Both the position numbers and the translations under genes were made by a program. From Massospora cicadina (lineage: Eukaryota > Entomophthoromycota > Entomophthoromycetes > Entomophthorales > Entomophthoraceae): a stretch of DNA of 64,000 nt. The notes under the pieces were generated by a model, which saw nothing but the letters and a program-made list of their open reading frames with translations, ran no database searches and was not told the origin of the DNA. Shown here piece by piece: positions 33,695 to 45,666 of this stretch (positions within the stretch are counted from its first letter, which is position 1; each line of letters opens with the position of its first letter). The stretch is from assembly GCA_022478985.1 (NCBI GenBank), contig JAKSZP010017477.1:1-64000 (forward strand). The letters run 5' to 3'.

Positions 33695-33795
33695 ATTTGC
33701 TAATAGTTTTCGTAAATATCTTTGAGGAGCTAAATTTCAGGCTGAATTGATTTTCGAAAAGTGATGCTTAGCAGAAAGAGATATAATATGGTTAT

Positions 33796-34254
33796 CTTTC
33801 ATTTTCTATATTAGGTTAGTTTGACATAGCTTTACAAAACAGATAGCTTTTGTTATAAATTTAAATCTCTGTTTTTATGTCAAGTGTTGAATACTATTAT
33901 ATTATTGCACAAAATTTCTTTCATAGGGTCATGTGATTTTATATTTTTTAGAATTTTATGACAACTGGTGCTAAGAGCACTGTAATCACTAGTGTTTAGA
34001 TGATCAAATCAGAGCATGAGTTGGTCACCAAGCATATCTCTATCTTTATATAAATAACCAGAAAAACTAAATTACTGGCCAGATATTGGACCAATTCTTA
34101 CAAAATTGGAAAGGGATCACCATGTGATCATCCTCCTAATTGAAAAAGTTCATCTAAAGTGGTTAAGTAGTTTCAGAGTAATGCACAAAGAAAAAGAAAG
34201 AATTAGAAGTTGAATTATGAACCTCCTCCTTTTTTAAAATATCAATTAAAAATA
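33796..34254. other. Spacer with a copy of dispersed repeat C
   Basis: AT-rich. At about 34070-34200 it matches 19965-20074 plus 25307-25335, which is the uninterrupted form of the repeat that LINE-1a split. No ORF. Confidence 0.5.
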
Positions 34255-34327
34255 TGTCTTTGTCAGATTCGAACTGGAGACCTTCTGTGTGTTAGAAAAA
34301 TGTGATAACTAGCTAAACCACAAAGAC
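34255..34327 (-). pseudogene. tRNA-Val(AAC) relic, nearly complete
   Basis: Aligns end to end with the tRNA at 2102-2175: acceptor stem kept, anticodon loop CTAACAC kept, TTCGAAT kept. The anticodon stem (TTTTT against ACAGA) no longer pairs fully and one base is missing in the T stem. The LINE-3 fragment 34328-34984 abuts its 5' end. Confidence 0.8.
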
Positions 34328-34984
34328 TTGTTTTTTATTAATGAGATTCCATATATTTATTGAATCCAAAAAGATTAAATAAAAAACGAAATAAGGGCAA
34401 GAGGGGCGGTGGAATGGGTTTTGGATGTCAGAAAAAAACTAGGATTAGATGCTGCTAGCTTGGCAGCACCCCCAATCATTCCTGGTTGGCAATCACCATT
34501 GCTAGCCATGGGTTTAGCAACAATGAGCTTACATGCCATTAATCTTCAGTCCAAATGTTGCCACATTGCATTTGATGAGTGACCCTGGAGTAAAAGCCAA
34601 TTGTGAGGTGTGGAAAACATCTGGGGACAAAGCTTGAGAATTTCAAGATACGCTTGAGCTGGTCAGAGAAAATATGAATCATTTTTCTTGCCATTACCAT
34701 GTAATGAGGGCTCTCATGGCTCAATTACTTGGCCACAACCTCTGAGTGTACAACCCATATACAATAATGGTAAAGGAAAGCATGGAGCTGGAGTGGTTGA
34801 TCCCTGAGCATCTTAGCAAAGAAAATGTCTTGAGTGGGATGAAGGTCCAGCTGCAGCTGCTCACTGATAGTACTAACCCCATAATAGACCAATAACTTTT
34901 AAAGATATAACACTTGAAATAATGGTGAGTAATGTATGCCTAAGGGTCTTGCACACCGCCACTATTTAAAAGGGTACCCTGGGT
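34328..34984 (-). mobile_element. LINE-3 copy P: 5'-truncated 3' fragment
   Basis: Aligns with the 3' ends of copies Q (38.5-39.1 kb) and R (47.6-48.1 kb), for example GGGGCGG, CTAGCCATGG and GAGTGTA-AACCCA. It is flanked by a tRNA-Val 5'-end duplication, CAAGTCTTTRTGG, on both sides (near 34985-34997 and 34315-34328). Unlike Q, R and S, it therefore sits at the tRNA 5' end rather than in the D-loop. No ORF of note. Confidence 0.68.
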
Positions 34985-35110
34985 CACAGTGTTTTCCCAT
35001 ACCATAAAGACTTGCATTTAATTATATAAAAGTATAATAGTAACAAAGCTTATACTTTCTCCAGCATGAAAACTGAAACACTTGGTTAGTCATATATTAT
35101 GTAAAATTCC
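34985..35110 (-). repeat. tRNA-Val 5' end plus conserved upstream segment (copy 2 of 4)
   Basis: CCATAAAGACTT (first nucleotides of the tRNA, antisense) followed by the ~120-bp segment, recognisable by CTTTCTCCAGCATGAAAACT and TTGGTTAGTCATATATTA. Confidence 0.68.
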
Positions 35111-36984
35111 AAAGGTACAAAGTTAATTAGTTGAACTAACTCATCTATATAACATCTAGATAGCTACACAATTAAGGCAACAATTGACATCAGAAAAAGT
35201 ACCATGTTGGCATATAAAATATAATATACTAGCTGTGTACCTGGAATTCTCTGCAATAATTAAAAAACTTTCAAAAAAATTACTTGTAAAAGAGTTTGTG
35301 GGTATCAAAAAAGAATTATCCTATACAAAAAATTAGGTTAGAGTTAGATTACTATGATCAAAAGTGTATGAATGCCTGAAAGATTGTTATGTATCAGTAT
35401 ATATAGCTACACATTAATATCAGATTGTGGATCAAATTTAGGCCAGGACCATTTGTCTAGTGAAATATATAAAATCTACAGTTTCTGATAACTAGATTTC
35501 TTAACCATTATCTGTCAAAATATTTAAAAAAATTTTTATATGGTGAGTTTTCCCTCAAGCTAAAGGATAAACAAGGTTAAAGAAAGTCCTTTAAAAGGAT
35601 TATACTAGTTGTCTAAAAGTGCAGACAAATATGGGTGAAGTTCTATACAAATGTAAAATTTTCCATTATATATAGAAATGAATGTTTTCATATCTTAAAA
35701 AGTATCTGGGAAATGTTTAATAATAAGTTTACAAATTGATGCAAATGATCAATTACCACTATAATTTATAACAACATATTTACATATAGCATGTAACAAA
35801 TAAAAGGAAGACATTTTTACACAGTATACATTAATAACAATAATTTTTAAATATAATATACAATAAAAATATTTAATATAATATAATATGCAGTAAATGA
35901 AGCAGCATCTTATTAAGCTGACCTATATTTTTATAAGTAGCATCCATTTTGTATTGCATATATTCCACAGTCTCTGTAATTCATTTTGGCATGCGTTATC
36001 AAATGACTACTATCATTTTTTTTCAAACAGTCAAAGTTAAATGATGATTCAACAGCAATCCACTCAAATTTTTTACTCTTGATAATGTGACATAAGTTAA
36101 GCTAACTTAGAGCTTATCACCAATGTCAACAATTGCTTTATCTAGAGTTATTACTTGAGATCTGTGAATATTGATACATATCCAAGCATAACAGGAAACT
36201 GCTTATGTGTCTAACTTATTTCATGACATTTAAAAAAAGATGTAATGGCCACAATAGGGACTGAGCTTTCATAATTAATTGGACCAGTCTATTTTTTAAA
36301 TTGTATGAGAATGCATAATGCATACATTTACTATGAGCCTTATATTAATAGAAGGGGCATAAATTATACCATTAATTATGCCAACTGATATATTTGTGAG
36401 ACCCTTGGCCACCTAAAGATTTCATCTTAAAATTATGGCTCTTTATACATAGTTTTGTTTTAAGAAAATCCTTGAGCTTAATTAGAAGATGCAGTAAGAG
36501 CTTTTGAGCTGTTATGTATAGCTTTTGCCAAGGCAATTGGTTGTTCATATTATTGTAATTTTTTAAAATTGTACTTAATATTAGTATTTTTTTGCCATTA
36601 TGCACACTGTATTTTCAAATTCTTATCCCCATATTATCAAAGAAGTTTGAGAAGATAGCAGTTGATAATAAAGCTCTGTAATACTTATATTTAAAATCCT
36701 ATTAAGAATTTCTCATAAAGATTATTGCTTATTTTCAATTTGTTTCATTATTTGTGTTAAAATATATTTTTTGAACTGTAATATATTAAACTTGACTGAA
36801 AAGTTTTAGCATTATTTCAATAGTGTAAAGGCTATAATCATATACTGGAGGAAGTTTTGACCAAACACCCACTAATAGATAAAAATACCTCTGAATGGCA
36901 GGTTGTTTAATTGTGATTTAGCAACTCTGAGTCTTTGTTCAACTTTAAGAAATGAGTTCAACTAAGCATACTAGCTTCATCTAT
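35111..36984. other. Long AT-rich spacer, nothing recognised
   Basis: About 1.9 kb of AT-rich sequence with simple A/T runs. One 77-codon minus-strand frame at 36372-36605 has no recognisable domain. Confidence 0.5.
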
Positions 36985-37140
36985 AAATATGTACAGAATT
37001 TACATATAAAGTTTGGTGGAGATTGGATAAGTAGTTTGGATCTTACTATAATACTATTTTAGAAGGTTTTAATTTAGTAAAATTAAATAAATAGTTAACT
37101 TATAAATAAAAAGTTCACAAAAATGAAAATAGCATCCCTG
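36985..37140 (+). repeat. Short repeat duplicated on both sides of the element at 37141
   Basis: TACAGAATTTACATATAAAG and TTTGGTGGAGATTGGAT at about 36991-37025 recur at 37433-37468 with a few changes. The two copies flank the truncated short retroelement, so they predate it or form a local tandem pair. Confidence 0.55.
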
Positions 37141-37415
37141 CCTCATTAATGAAGAAAACCCATAATTATACCTCCTTATGCCACATGTTGTTGATGCCCC
37201 AACCCCTGTGTTGTCTGCCATGATCTGCCAGCTAAAGCGGGCACCAGACAAAAGTTTCCCCAAAGCTTCCTCACCTTCTGATATGGCTTCTTAGGCTAAT
37301 AACTTAGGGTCTATATTAATTTTTCTATTTCTAATAATCTCTTTATTTGGCTCATTCACAAATAAAGATGCATGGGAGCTCCTTCTTTTGGGTTGGGCAC
37401 CAATAGTGCTAAAAA
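37141..37415 (+). mobile_element. 5'-truncated copy of the ORF-bearing short retroelement
   Basis: Inverted relative to 26121-26855. It keeps the last ~50 codons (with one stop), the same terminal residues KASSPSDMAS, the 3' UTR with AATAAAGATG, and the tail TTGGGTTGGGCACCAATAG then TGCTAAAAA. A target-site duplication of TAGCAYCCCTG type flanks it (37129-37140, 37416-37427, one mismatch). 5' truncation plus TSD indicate LINE-type retrotransposition. Confidence 0.75.
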
Positions 37416-37639
37416 TTAGCACCCCTGAATATTTACAGAATGTACATGTAAAGTTTAGTGGGGATTGGATGAGTAATTTTGGAGGAGAGTGCATAAAAAG
37501 TTCAAAGTGGTAGATAGAGGGGCTTTACTTCACTTAACCCCAATAAAATTTGTCAAACTAAATCCCAATCTGGTAGCAGCAGCCAAAAATATGATGTTTA
37601 ATTTTCCTCACTACTTTTTACTCAGATTATAATAATGAT

Positions 37640-38439
37640 TGTGAATATTTAACAAGACCAACCAGACTGCCAAATTTTAACCTGGCTTAATTGGTACCAG
37701 TTGCAAGGGTTAACTTCTGAGTTTAGTATCATTAAGTCTACTCCTATCAAATTGAATTAAAATTATTAAATCTAAGTTGCCAATAATATTATCTATTGTT
37801 TTAAAACATTGTCAAGATTAAGCTTCACCTAACCTTATGACTTATATTTTTCCATTGACTCGCCATTTATATTTAATATTTACCTTCCATTAAGATCCCT
37901 CTACCATAAGATCACAGTTCTTTAGATAGTTTGGTTGATACCCATTAAAAGGTGGAAGTTGAATAGTTCTATTTAAGAAGTTAAATCCATGTTGGATGTT
38001 TGACTCATGTACAATCAACTTTTTTAGGAAAATTATCAAATAGTATAAACTCCTCAAAATATATACCTAACACAAATTAAAATCTGAATCCTAGAAGACT
38101 CAACATGTATAGATGCATCTAATTATATAGGCAATTAACTGGCGCTTGTATTTAGTCCATAAAACTATGTGCATTGGTTAGCTCATCAACTTTTGCTCTC
38201 TGTAGCCTCTTTCAAATAAGAAAAATGAGAAACCATCTAGTACTAAAAAAAGCATTTGAGAAGATATAAATTGAACTAATAATAGGTACTCTTAGAATTA
38301 TACATGATCATATGTAAAATAAACAGATCTATTACACATGATTCTATAGGCATCAATATTATAACAAAGGTTTAGTAATAAGGAGGAAGAATAAAAAGTC
38401 ATTTAACTTATTTGCAAACTATTAATAAAAATAAGAATA
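37640..38439. repeat. Duplicated tRNA-Val 3' flank (copy 2)
   Basis: Colinear with 1300-2101. It differs from copy 1 mainly by substitutions and by an extra ~30 bp near 38224-38262 that contains a LINE-2 3'-end sequence. Confidence 0.75.
38231..38253 (+). mobile_element. Micro-insertion matching the LINE-2 3' end
   Basis: ACCATCTAGTACTAAAAAA is identical to the last nucleotides plus A-tract of LINE-2. It is missing from the paralogous flank near 1885-1900. Imperfect 9-bp repeats (AAATGAGAA / ATTTGAGAA) flank it. Confidence 0.55.
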
Positions 38440-38498
38440 TGTCTTTTCAGATTTAAACTAGAGACCTACTGTGTGTTAAGCAGATGTGATAACAAACT
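38440..38498 (-). pseudogene. tRNA-Val(AAC) 3' part, cut in the D-loop by LINE-3 copy Q
   Basis: From GTTATCAC through the anticodon region to AAAAGACAT in sense. The downstream flank equals that of the intact tRNA. Upstream of GTTATCAC the tRNA sequence is replaced by the LINE-3 3' end. Confidence 0.8.
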
Positions 38499-38863
38499 TT
38501 ACATATTATAAAAAACTACATATATATTTAAAAAAATGAGAAGTAAGAGGAAGGGGCGGAAATGGGAGTTTTGCCAAAAATAAAGGAGCTGGGAGGATGC
38601 TGCTAGTTGGCAAGAATTCCAACAATTGCTTATTGCAATTGTCATCACTAGCCATGGTTCTAGCATTGTCAGGCTTACAGGCTATTCTAGTATAAAATGA
38701 TTAGTAACCTTGTCACATATGACAATTAATCTGTCAGTGAAAGCCAGGCGTGCAGCTTTGTAACATCCTGGGATCAGGCACAAAAATTTAGAGAACTGCT
38801 GGAGCTGGTAAGATAAATCCAGATCATCTTCAACAACAGTCCTTTGAAATGGGGCGCTCATTA

Positions 38864-39226
38864 TCAAATTGCTTGGCAAAGATAGCTGAGTGTATAACCC
38901 AAATACAATAACGGTAGATGAAGGCATGCATTTAATAGGAGATGATTATAGGGTAGATGCAAAAACAGGTCCAGAGAGGGGCGCAGCTCCATCAATGATT
39001 CTACGCTGGAAAGGAAGTGTTGCATCATGGACCACAATTTGTGAAAGATGGCAACATTATAGTATTGGTGACTGATGTCTGCCTCCAGTTCAGTGCAGAT
39101 AATACAGTACTTGTGTGGGTATTCCAGCCTGCTATGCTTTCTGGACTTGATTGCATGATTCAGGATCTTCCAGGTGGTTGAATGCTGATTGGAGGAGACC
39201 AATAGGGAATTCAGAACCAGTACCAA
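38864..39226 (-). pseudogene. LINE-3 Q ORF2 C-terminal zf-RVT region
   Basis: A 120-codon frame with TTWKILNHAIKSRK, then CIIC and H twelve residues on from its first Cys, in the spacing of a zf-RVT finger (final Cys lost), followed by a hydrophobic segment typical of LINE ORF2 C-termini. The equivalent in copy R is unreadable in one frame. Confidence 0.6.
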
Positions 39227-40040
39227 CTCCTAAATGGGGTAGTTAGTATTATGCCCCTCATCCTCCCAGTTGTTGAGAATTTGGGTCAAGATTTGATTAG
39301 GACTGGCTCTCAGGAGTAGTTGCCCAATCTCCAATCACAGTGGACTTATAGAAAATTTTTATATCCTTACTGGAAAATTTGTGACCAATATGAGTAGATT
39401 CCTCCCAGTGTTGGAAGAACTCATTGCAGATTATTAGATTTGATATCCCATTAAATATGGTAGGCATCCAGTGTTGAAGCTTCAAACAACCAGCTGCTTA
39501 TCCACACCGCCTGGTTACATAGCTGGCAGTAATGAGGATCTTTGTTGGGAGGACAGTTTCAGGTGGATCCTCCTTTTTTCAAGGGGTGTGAGGAGATTGG
39601 CTCTTGAAGGCCTTGGGCTCTTGATCAGTTAACATTATACGTGAGGGTTGGGCAGCAATGTGCATCCTCACCATGTGGAGGAAGAACTTAATCCATATTC
39701 TCTGGGTGTGGGTCTCAAAATTAAATAGGTTCATGCCCCTTGGAGTTTTTGTTTAAATAACATGTTGATGGTAATTAGCGCCACTTGCAACTTGTACTAG
39801 AGGAAGGATAAGAGTAGTGTTTTTGTTTTCCACTCCAAGTTTGGGCTCATTGGTAACATGTGGGAGATGTCAGAGCTTGAAAAAATGAAGTAATGATTGC
39901 ATGCACCTTCTCTTTGATATTGAGGCGTGATTCTTCCAGAAAACCATTTGAGCTGAAAAACTAGACAGCACCACTTGTTTGTTTTCATTCACTGCTAGAC
40001 CATTTTAATCAAATACCAAGATAGCGAATTGTCTGGGGTT

Positions 40041-40900
40041 TCAGATCAGCATGAGATTGGATGGTGGTCTGCAGATGGGGTGCCAATCTTCACCATAGCG
40101 GACTTTTCTATAATTATATTTGCATTTAATGCCAATTATCAAAAAATTTAGGAGCTCCTCGGCGCCTTGGAGGTCATCCAGTGAGCTTATCCCCACAACC
40201 ATATCATAAGTGAAGGCCTGCATCTTCAGCAGCCATTGGTTGGGGTGGACTAGGGCCCAGAGTTTGTGTCTGCCACTTCCAAAAGGATATTGGAAGTGAA
40301 GGTAAACAAGATCAGTGACATGATATTGCCTTGGTGAAGGCCCTGGCCGATCATGATAATGTTTATAAGAAAGTCAGTGACAATCTCCTAGGTCATAAGA
40401 TCTGAGTATAAGGTTGAGATCCAGGAATGGAAAGCATCAGGAACTCTGACCAATTGCATTGTCACATGCGGGAAGGGCTATGCTACCTGATTGCAGGCTT
40501 TTTCCATGTCAGAGATATGATGTGGTTGCTCTCAGATCCTCAAATGTCCTGAAGCACATTCTGGACAGCAATAATGCTGTACCTTATAGTGAGACCCTGG
40601 ATAATCCTGTTCTGGACCTTGTGGAGGGTTCGCAGTGATGTATTTATCAACCTGTTGAATAGGATGTACATAAATAGCTTATAGTCAGCGTTCAAGAGGG
40701 TAATTGAGCGCCAGTCTAAGATGCTGTTGGAGCCCCTTCTTGTACAGGAACACAATTCAGGAATCCTAGCCCAGGAATTTTGCATTCAATTGAAGGCAGC
40801 AGTTGAATAGGCGGGTGGATTCTGGCATGATACAATCATGAATAGTGTTGTACAAATCCACGCACAGGTTGTCAGGGACCAGTTTCTTTCCTTTGTGATT
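40041..40900 (-). pseudogene. LINE-3 Q ORF2 reverse transcriptase
   Basis: Fragments in order: RSITLLNADYKLFMYILFNR (finger/palm motif near 40680-40740), VQNRIIQGLTIRYSI, then GLHQGNIMS near 40340 and MQAFTYDMVVGISSLDDL near 40180. The FADD box has become FTYD, so the polymerase is dead. Copy R has FAED at the same place. Stops and frameshifts lie between. Confidence 0.75.
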
Positions 40901-41679
40901 ATTTTTAATCTTTCATAACTTCAACAATTGATATTTTGACTGTAAGGCTCTTCTTGCCATCATCTAAGCACTCCCTAGTGCTGGCTCTGTCAGATCAATG
41001 AGGGTTTTGTCATGGACCTTCTTGTCTTTTGGAATCAGGAAAGTTCACCATAAAATCATTTGATCTCACGCTTGGTTATTGCAGGTTCTGAGGACGCTTC
41101 GCCAAATGGGGTTTCAACCTGCCATACCTTTGCCCAGGATCAGATTTTCTTGAGGCTTGCCAGGCTCTCTTTGGTCATCATCCTTACAAATCTTTGGTGC
41201 TGGTAGGTGGAATCTAGTCATCTCTCAGCATCCTGCATCATCATCAAAGCTTAGTAGTATTTGTGATTGCAATGTACTCACTAAACCATTCTTTGCTGCC
41301 CTGACATGAGAGCTTCAGGGTATCTAAAGCATCCTTCTATCTGCTTCTTGGTGGAAGTTTGCTCTTAGACTTTAACTTTCTCATACTTCATTCTATCGCA
41401 TTTGAGTTTTTCCTTTACCCAGATCCAGCATTTGAGGGTATCAATTCTGGGTTGCTGGTCTAGGTAAGCAACTAGACAAACAAAGTCAGTTTTGATGGTC
41501 TGATGCCATTCACCATCCTTCAGCTTTGATGGTGAGATTTACTACTCATAGTACTTCAGGGGCTCTCCCAAGTCAATTGTGACTTAGATGACCATGTGAT
41601 CACTCTCAGAGTTGAGGCTGACTTAGTTATTCGAGCTCAGAAGCTTTAAGTCAGATGACACTAGCATTTAGTCTAGATG

Positions 41680-42290
41680 GGAACTGATTTGCGGCACTCC
41701 ACTGGAGTTATAAGTCCATCACGTGAGGTTTGTAGGGTTATCATCTTTTTCATCTATTTTGAGGCACAACCTGAAAAGACCATGTATTCCAGCATATCCT
41801 TGGCCTTACAGTTGGGGTGCTCACTAGTTGAGAAAGGTTTCTGGCTCACGTTTGTCCACCTGTTAAGGTCTCCTGCTATGACCGTAACTTCATCAGTTGG
41901 TACCTCTGATAAGAATTTCTAGATTTTTTAATTTTTGTGGGGCTTTGGCGCGGAATACATGGCAACCACTCTGTGCTCCTACTGGTTCCCCTGTCTGTGG
42001 CTTTAGCCACTAGGATCTTTCCAGAGTGGGTCTCATCCATAAATTTGAGATCGATTTTCTTGTTCAAAGCAACAATTGACACATAATCTATCCATAAGGC
42101 TTGTCAAAACTTTAAGGGACCATGGGTGGCATGTTGTAGCTCAGATCAAGTTCAGCACTAGTTCTTTCTGGCAGTATGATTGTGTTTCCAAAATTAAAAT
42201 TAAGTCAACAGTAATATTATTTTAGTTTAATGCATTTTTCTCTCCTGCATCTGAATGCTAACCATCCCCCCAGCATTTATTGTCATGACA
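41680..42290 (-). pseudogene. LINE-3 Q ORF2 APE-type endonuclease
   Basis: Frame 42082-41876 contains KKIDLKFMDETHSGKILVA and ends just before a shifted frame with VTVIAGDLNRWTN near 41855-41885, the GDxN motif of APE-type LINE endonucleases. The region lies between ORF1 and reverse transcriptase as expected. Confidence 0.6.
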
Positions 42291-42299
42291 ATCATTCCC

Positions 42300-45130
42300 A
42301 GGTTCCTGACCCATGGGTGTGAGGATAATCCAGGATGTGAATAGAATCATGTATGGAGATGGGCTTTTTGGTGGCGGATGCTGACAAGGGTGAGCATGAG
42401 TGTTGGTGGTCTGCAAGGGCTGTTGGTGGGAATGGGTATATTAATACCAGGTATCTTGTTCACTGGGTATTCCATCACCATCCCCATTTCCTTGTAAATT
42501 AACAAAGGTGACAGCTTGAGCATTAGCTTGGGGTGCGCCTTCAAATCTTCAGAATGATTGGTAGATTTGGCAACAGTCGTCAGACAAAATTCAGAATTGT
42601 TATTTTTTTGTGGACTCTTGTTTTTTAGAAATTCACTCGTTTGACCCTGGATGCTTTCCAGCTTTATGATCAGATTGTTTGCCAGTTTGAAGGTTGGCTG
42701 GCTGCTGAAATTGGGCTTCTATGTAGATGATTTATGGGTTGGCAGCTTGCCAGTATTCTTCTTTATTGTGTTAGTTGCTGAGTTGTTTCGAGTGTTAGAC
42801 AATTGGCCCTTCTTGGAAAAGTTTTGGAGCCAGCCTTTTCCGCATCTTCTTTACGTTCTAACTACTCTGCCTGGGTAACTTTGGGCGTGGCTAATTTGGG
42901 TCTCGTCCCCTCACCCATCTTGTAAGCTTAGGGTTAGGACTAATGGAGGGATCATCAGAAATAGGACATTTAGACACCTCCTTCTCCCATGCCTCCTTGT
43001 GGGTGGCGTCCAGCTCTTGCTGTTGCCTCTTCATGTCTTCTACCTCCATGAGGCTATGTGGGACCACTCCTTTGCTTTTGGTTAAATAAGGCTTTTTATC
43101 CAATTTTTGAGATTCAATAATTGGGTTATAATCACATTCTCTGGCTGTCTTTCCTTTCCTATGATGGTACTGATCCATCATGTCCTGTCAGGTAACATAA
43201 ATGGAAGACCTTCTTAATGTCCTCCTGTTTGACGTAGACAATGTGGCTAAGGCCTGGTAAGTGGATGAAGCGTGTCAGGGCAATTTTTTTCATCTTCATC
43301 CATGGAGCTGGCTCATATAACGCCTACTGTACAGGGGCATAGTCATTTGGTGTTATAACCGCCGCCAGTTTGTCTAAATTTCCAGACCTCAATGTAGTAA
43401 AAGAAGCCGGTGCAGATTGCTTTGTGGACCCATACCTGTTCATGGTCTGTCATCAGATTCTGGAAAGTGACCCACCTTGCAGTTTAGTTAGTGTAATGGG
43501 TTGGCTCCATTTTTCATATAGTTGTCATTGTACTTGATGCTAGCTTTAAAGAGCTTTTGGAGGTCAAGTTTGCTGGGGAGAAAAATGTGAATTTACCCTC
43601 ATTATAGTACCCAGTGATGATCATAATCTCTTCTTAACAGGACTTTGTCAAACTCCTGATATATTATTACAATCAAATCAGACCATTACTCCTCTTTAAC
43701 CAGTTGAATACAGATGTGGATAGCATCCTTCAGGTACAATTTTGGGGCTTGGCAGTCAGTAAACCAGACGCTAATCAGCTGACAGATAAAACTGATATGG
43801 CTGCGGTGCCATTCCATGTTGGCTTATCAGAAAAAGCCACTGTAGCACTATATGATTAATTTTGGGAATTAGATTTGGGGCGTTGGTCAGGGTCTTGCCT
43901 ATCATGATCCAGCTTATCAACTCATCCAGACTAAAACCATGGCTCAGGAAATCCTTCACCTGGCGCATATTGATGCCATTCTAACATATATTATGGGCCA
44001 TTACCATGCCTATTCCAAAGTTCTGCCAGCCATATGCATCTGTGGGCGAGAATCTCAGTTGGTTACAGTGCAATGTGGCTTTGGAGCCACACGCTAAGTG
44101 AAGGTACTGCTGAAGTACCTCTAGCGTGATGTAGTTCTGCTGCCGCCAGTCCTTAACAGTAACACTATTCCAACCTCCATCAGTAAACATGCATGTCATT
44201 TCAGTGGGTATGTCAGCTTCACACCTTGAAACACCTCTGCGGTGAAAAGCCTTTGGCAGCATAGGGGGCTACGAGGGAGGGTTCTGGAAATTACTGTTTC
44301 CAGTCATGGATAGCTTTAACTAAAACCAGTCTGCATGCATTTCTAGGTGAGTTTGGTGTTTGTAACCCCATGAATCACTGTCATGGCTTGGGGAAAGATC
44401 TCATGCTCTTTCCAAGGCTGTGAGTTTCAGGGGTGAATCCCAATGCATCCCAAATTGATGCTTCAGCTAGGGTTGTGTGGTCCCTCCATACCATCCATTT
44501 GTGAGAGGTAAAGTGTGGCCATGAAGGATTTTGTGGATGGCCTTGGTGACACTCATACTCTCGCAGTTGCGGATGCGTTCAAAATAGGCTCTGACATGGA
44601 CCCAATACTTCATTTCAAGCGTGGTTGAAACTATTAGCGCTCCACTTTATGACATTTTTCAGAGACCAATCACAGAAGGGCCCCCACTTGAATACCTTTT
44701 CTTTGGTCCAGACAGCCTTTAACAGATTGGATGCGGTTGCAAACATAATTCATGTATATGACCAGTGCAAGGCTTTGGTCACCTTAAAACTGGCCATGAT
44801 CAATGATATTGCCTCCTGGGGGAGAATGTTATGTTGTACCAATACAGCGCTGCATCAACTAAAATGGTGTGGCGCACCCATTTGTAGGTGTTGGAAGCAT
44901 CTGAGAATACTTCACATAAGAGGTGAGATCCATTGGCGAGAGCCCTGAGCTTTTAACTAACAGAGTAATCAAGGAAGTTACCAGCTTTATTATATTCCAT
45001 AGCATTATGGAGGTTGATCCTTCTATATGACAGGCCTTAGCATAAGTGGGCTCAAAATCCTTGAAGATGGTAGCTTCCTTCATGCAGTGGTTGATTGGGA
45101 GTTTCATCCACTCCAGAGGATCCTCAGTGC
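42300..45130 (-). pseudogene. LINE-3 Q ORF1
   Basis: Fragments: an N-terminal part at 45107-44859 (MKLPINHCMKEATIF, matching MKLLIDYCMVEAAIC in copy R), a middle part at 44262-43771, and a charged C-terminal part at 43181-42891 (LMEVEDMKRQQQELDATHKE). A zinc-knuckle remnant precedes it near 43180-43230 (FHLCYLTGH). The intact knuckle is seen in copy R. Confidence 0.6.
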
Positions 45131-45666
45131 GGATTCAGGACAGCTTGAAAAAAGACAGCAATTTTAAGAAAGATCTGAGTCTCAAGCCATAGTTTGGTGG
45201 CTCTAGAAGAGAACTTGTGCTCACGCTAAATGGCAACAAAGGCGGGGTGTAATCGCCTTCATAATTCACTGGATGGACGTGGAGTATGGAAATTGCAATG
45301 TCTAATTGTTTAATGTTGTGGGAAAATACACCTCTATTTGCGAGCATGACCTTTTGGACTGGTGTGTACTTTTAAGGTGCAACTTAGGCCACATCATCAG
45401 CTGACACCAGGGTTGTAGCAAAGGATTTGGATCCAACCGCCAAATTTATTATCTTCACTGAAATGAAATGGCTGTCAGACCCTTCAGATTTGGATCCCAA
45501 TGTGACTGTAACTTATTTGGGTTTCAGCCTGATAAATTTATTGAATGTGTTGACCAAAAGTGTTGATGACAGTTCCTGGACCCAATGGTCATGTCTTTTT
45601 TGCTTCTTGCACCTAACTATATTAAGCAATCTACTGTAGGCAGGTCCCTGCAAATCTGAGCAATTA

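Larger units (their letters stand above)
27382..33782 (-). mobile_element. LINE-2: full-length APE-type non-LTR retrotransposon
   Basis: A 6401-bp minus-strand element with a perfect 13-bp target-site duplication, ATAATATGGTTAT, at 27369-27381 and 33783-33795. It has an 88-nt 5' UTR, ORF1 (33694 to about 31018), a 21-nt gap, ORF2 (30996 to 27442), a short 3' UTR and a terminal A-tract after ACCATCTAGTACT. It is GC- and CpG-richer than its surroundings and its ORF1 is open over 833 codons. It therefore seems the youngest large element here, but ORF2 has several frameshifts. It is a different subfamily from LINE-1. Confidence 0.92.

Noticed and set aside
35111..36984. Possible genes in the AT-rich spacer (frames up to 77 codons)
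   Set aside because: Lengths are within chance for this composition, and no motif, codon pattern or repeat support was seen.
41677..41922. Plus-strand 81-codon frame in LINE-3 Q
   Set aside because: Antisense to the endonuclease region of a minus-strand LINE. Not conserved in copy R.
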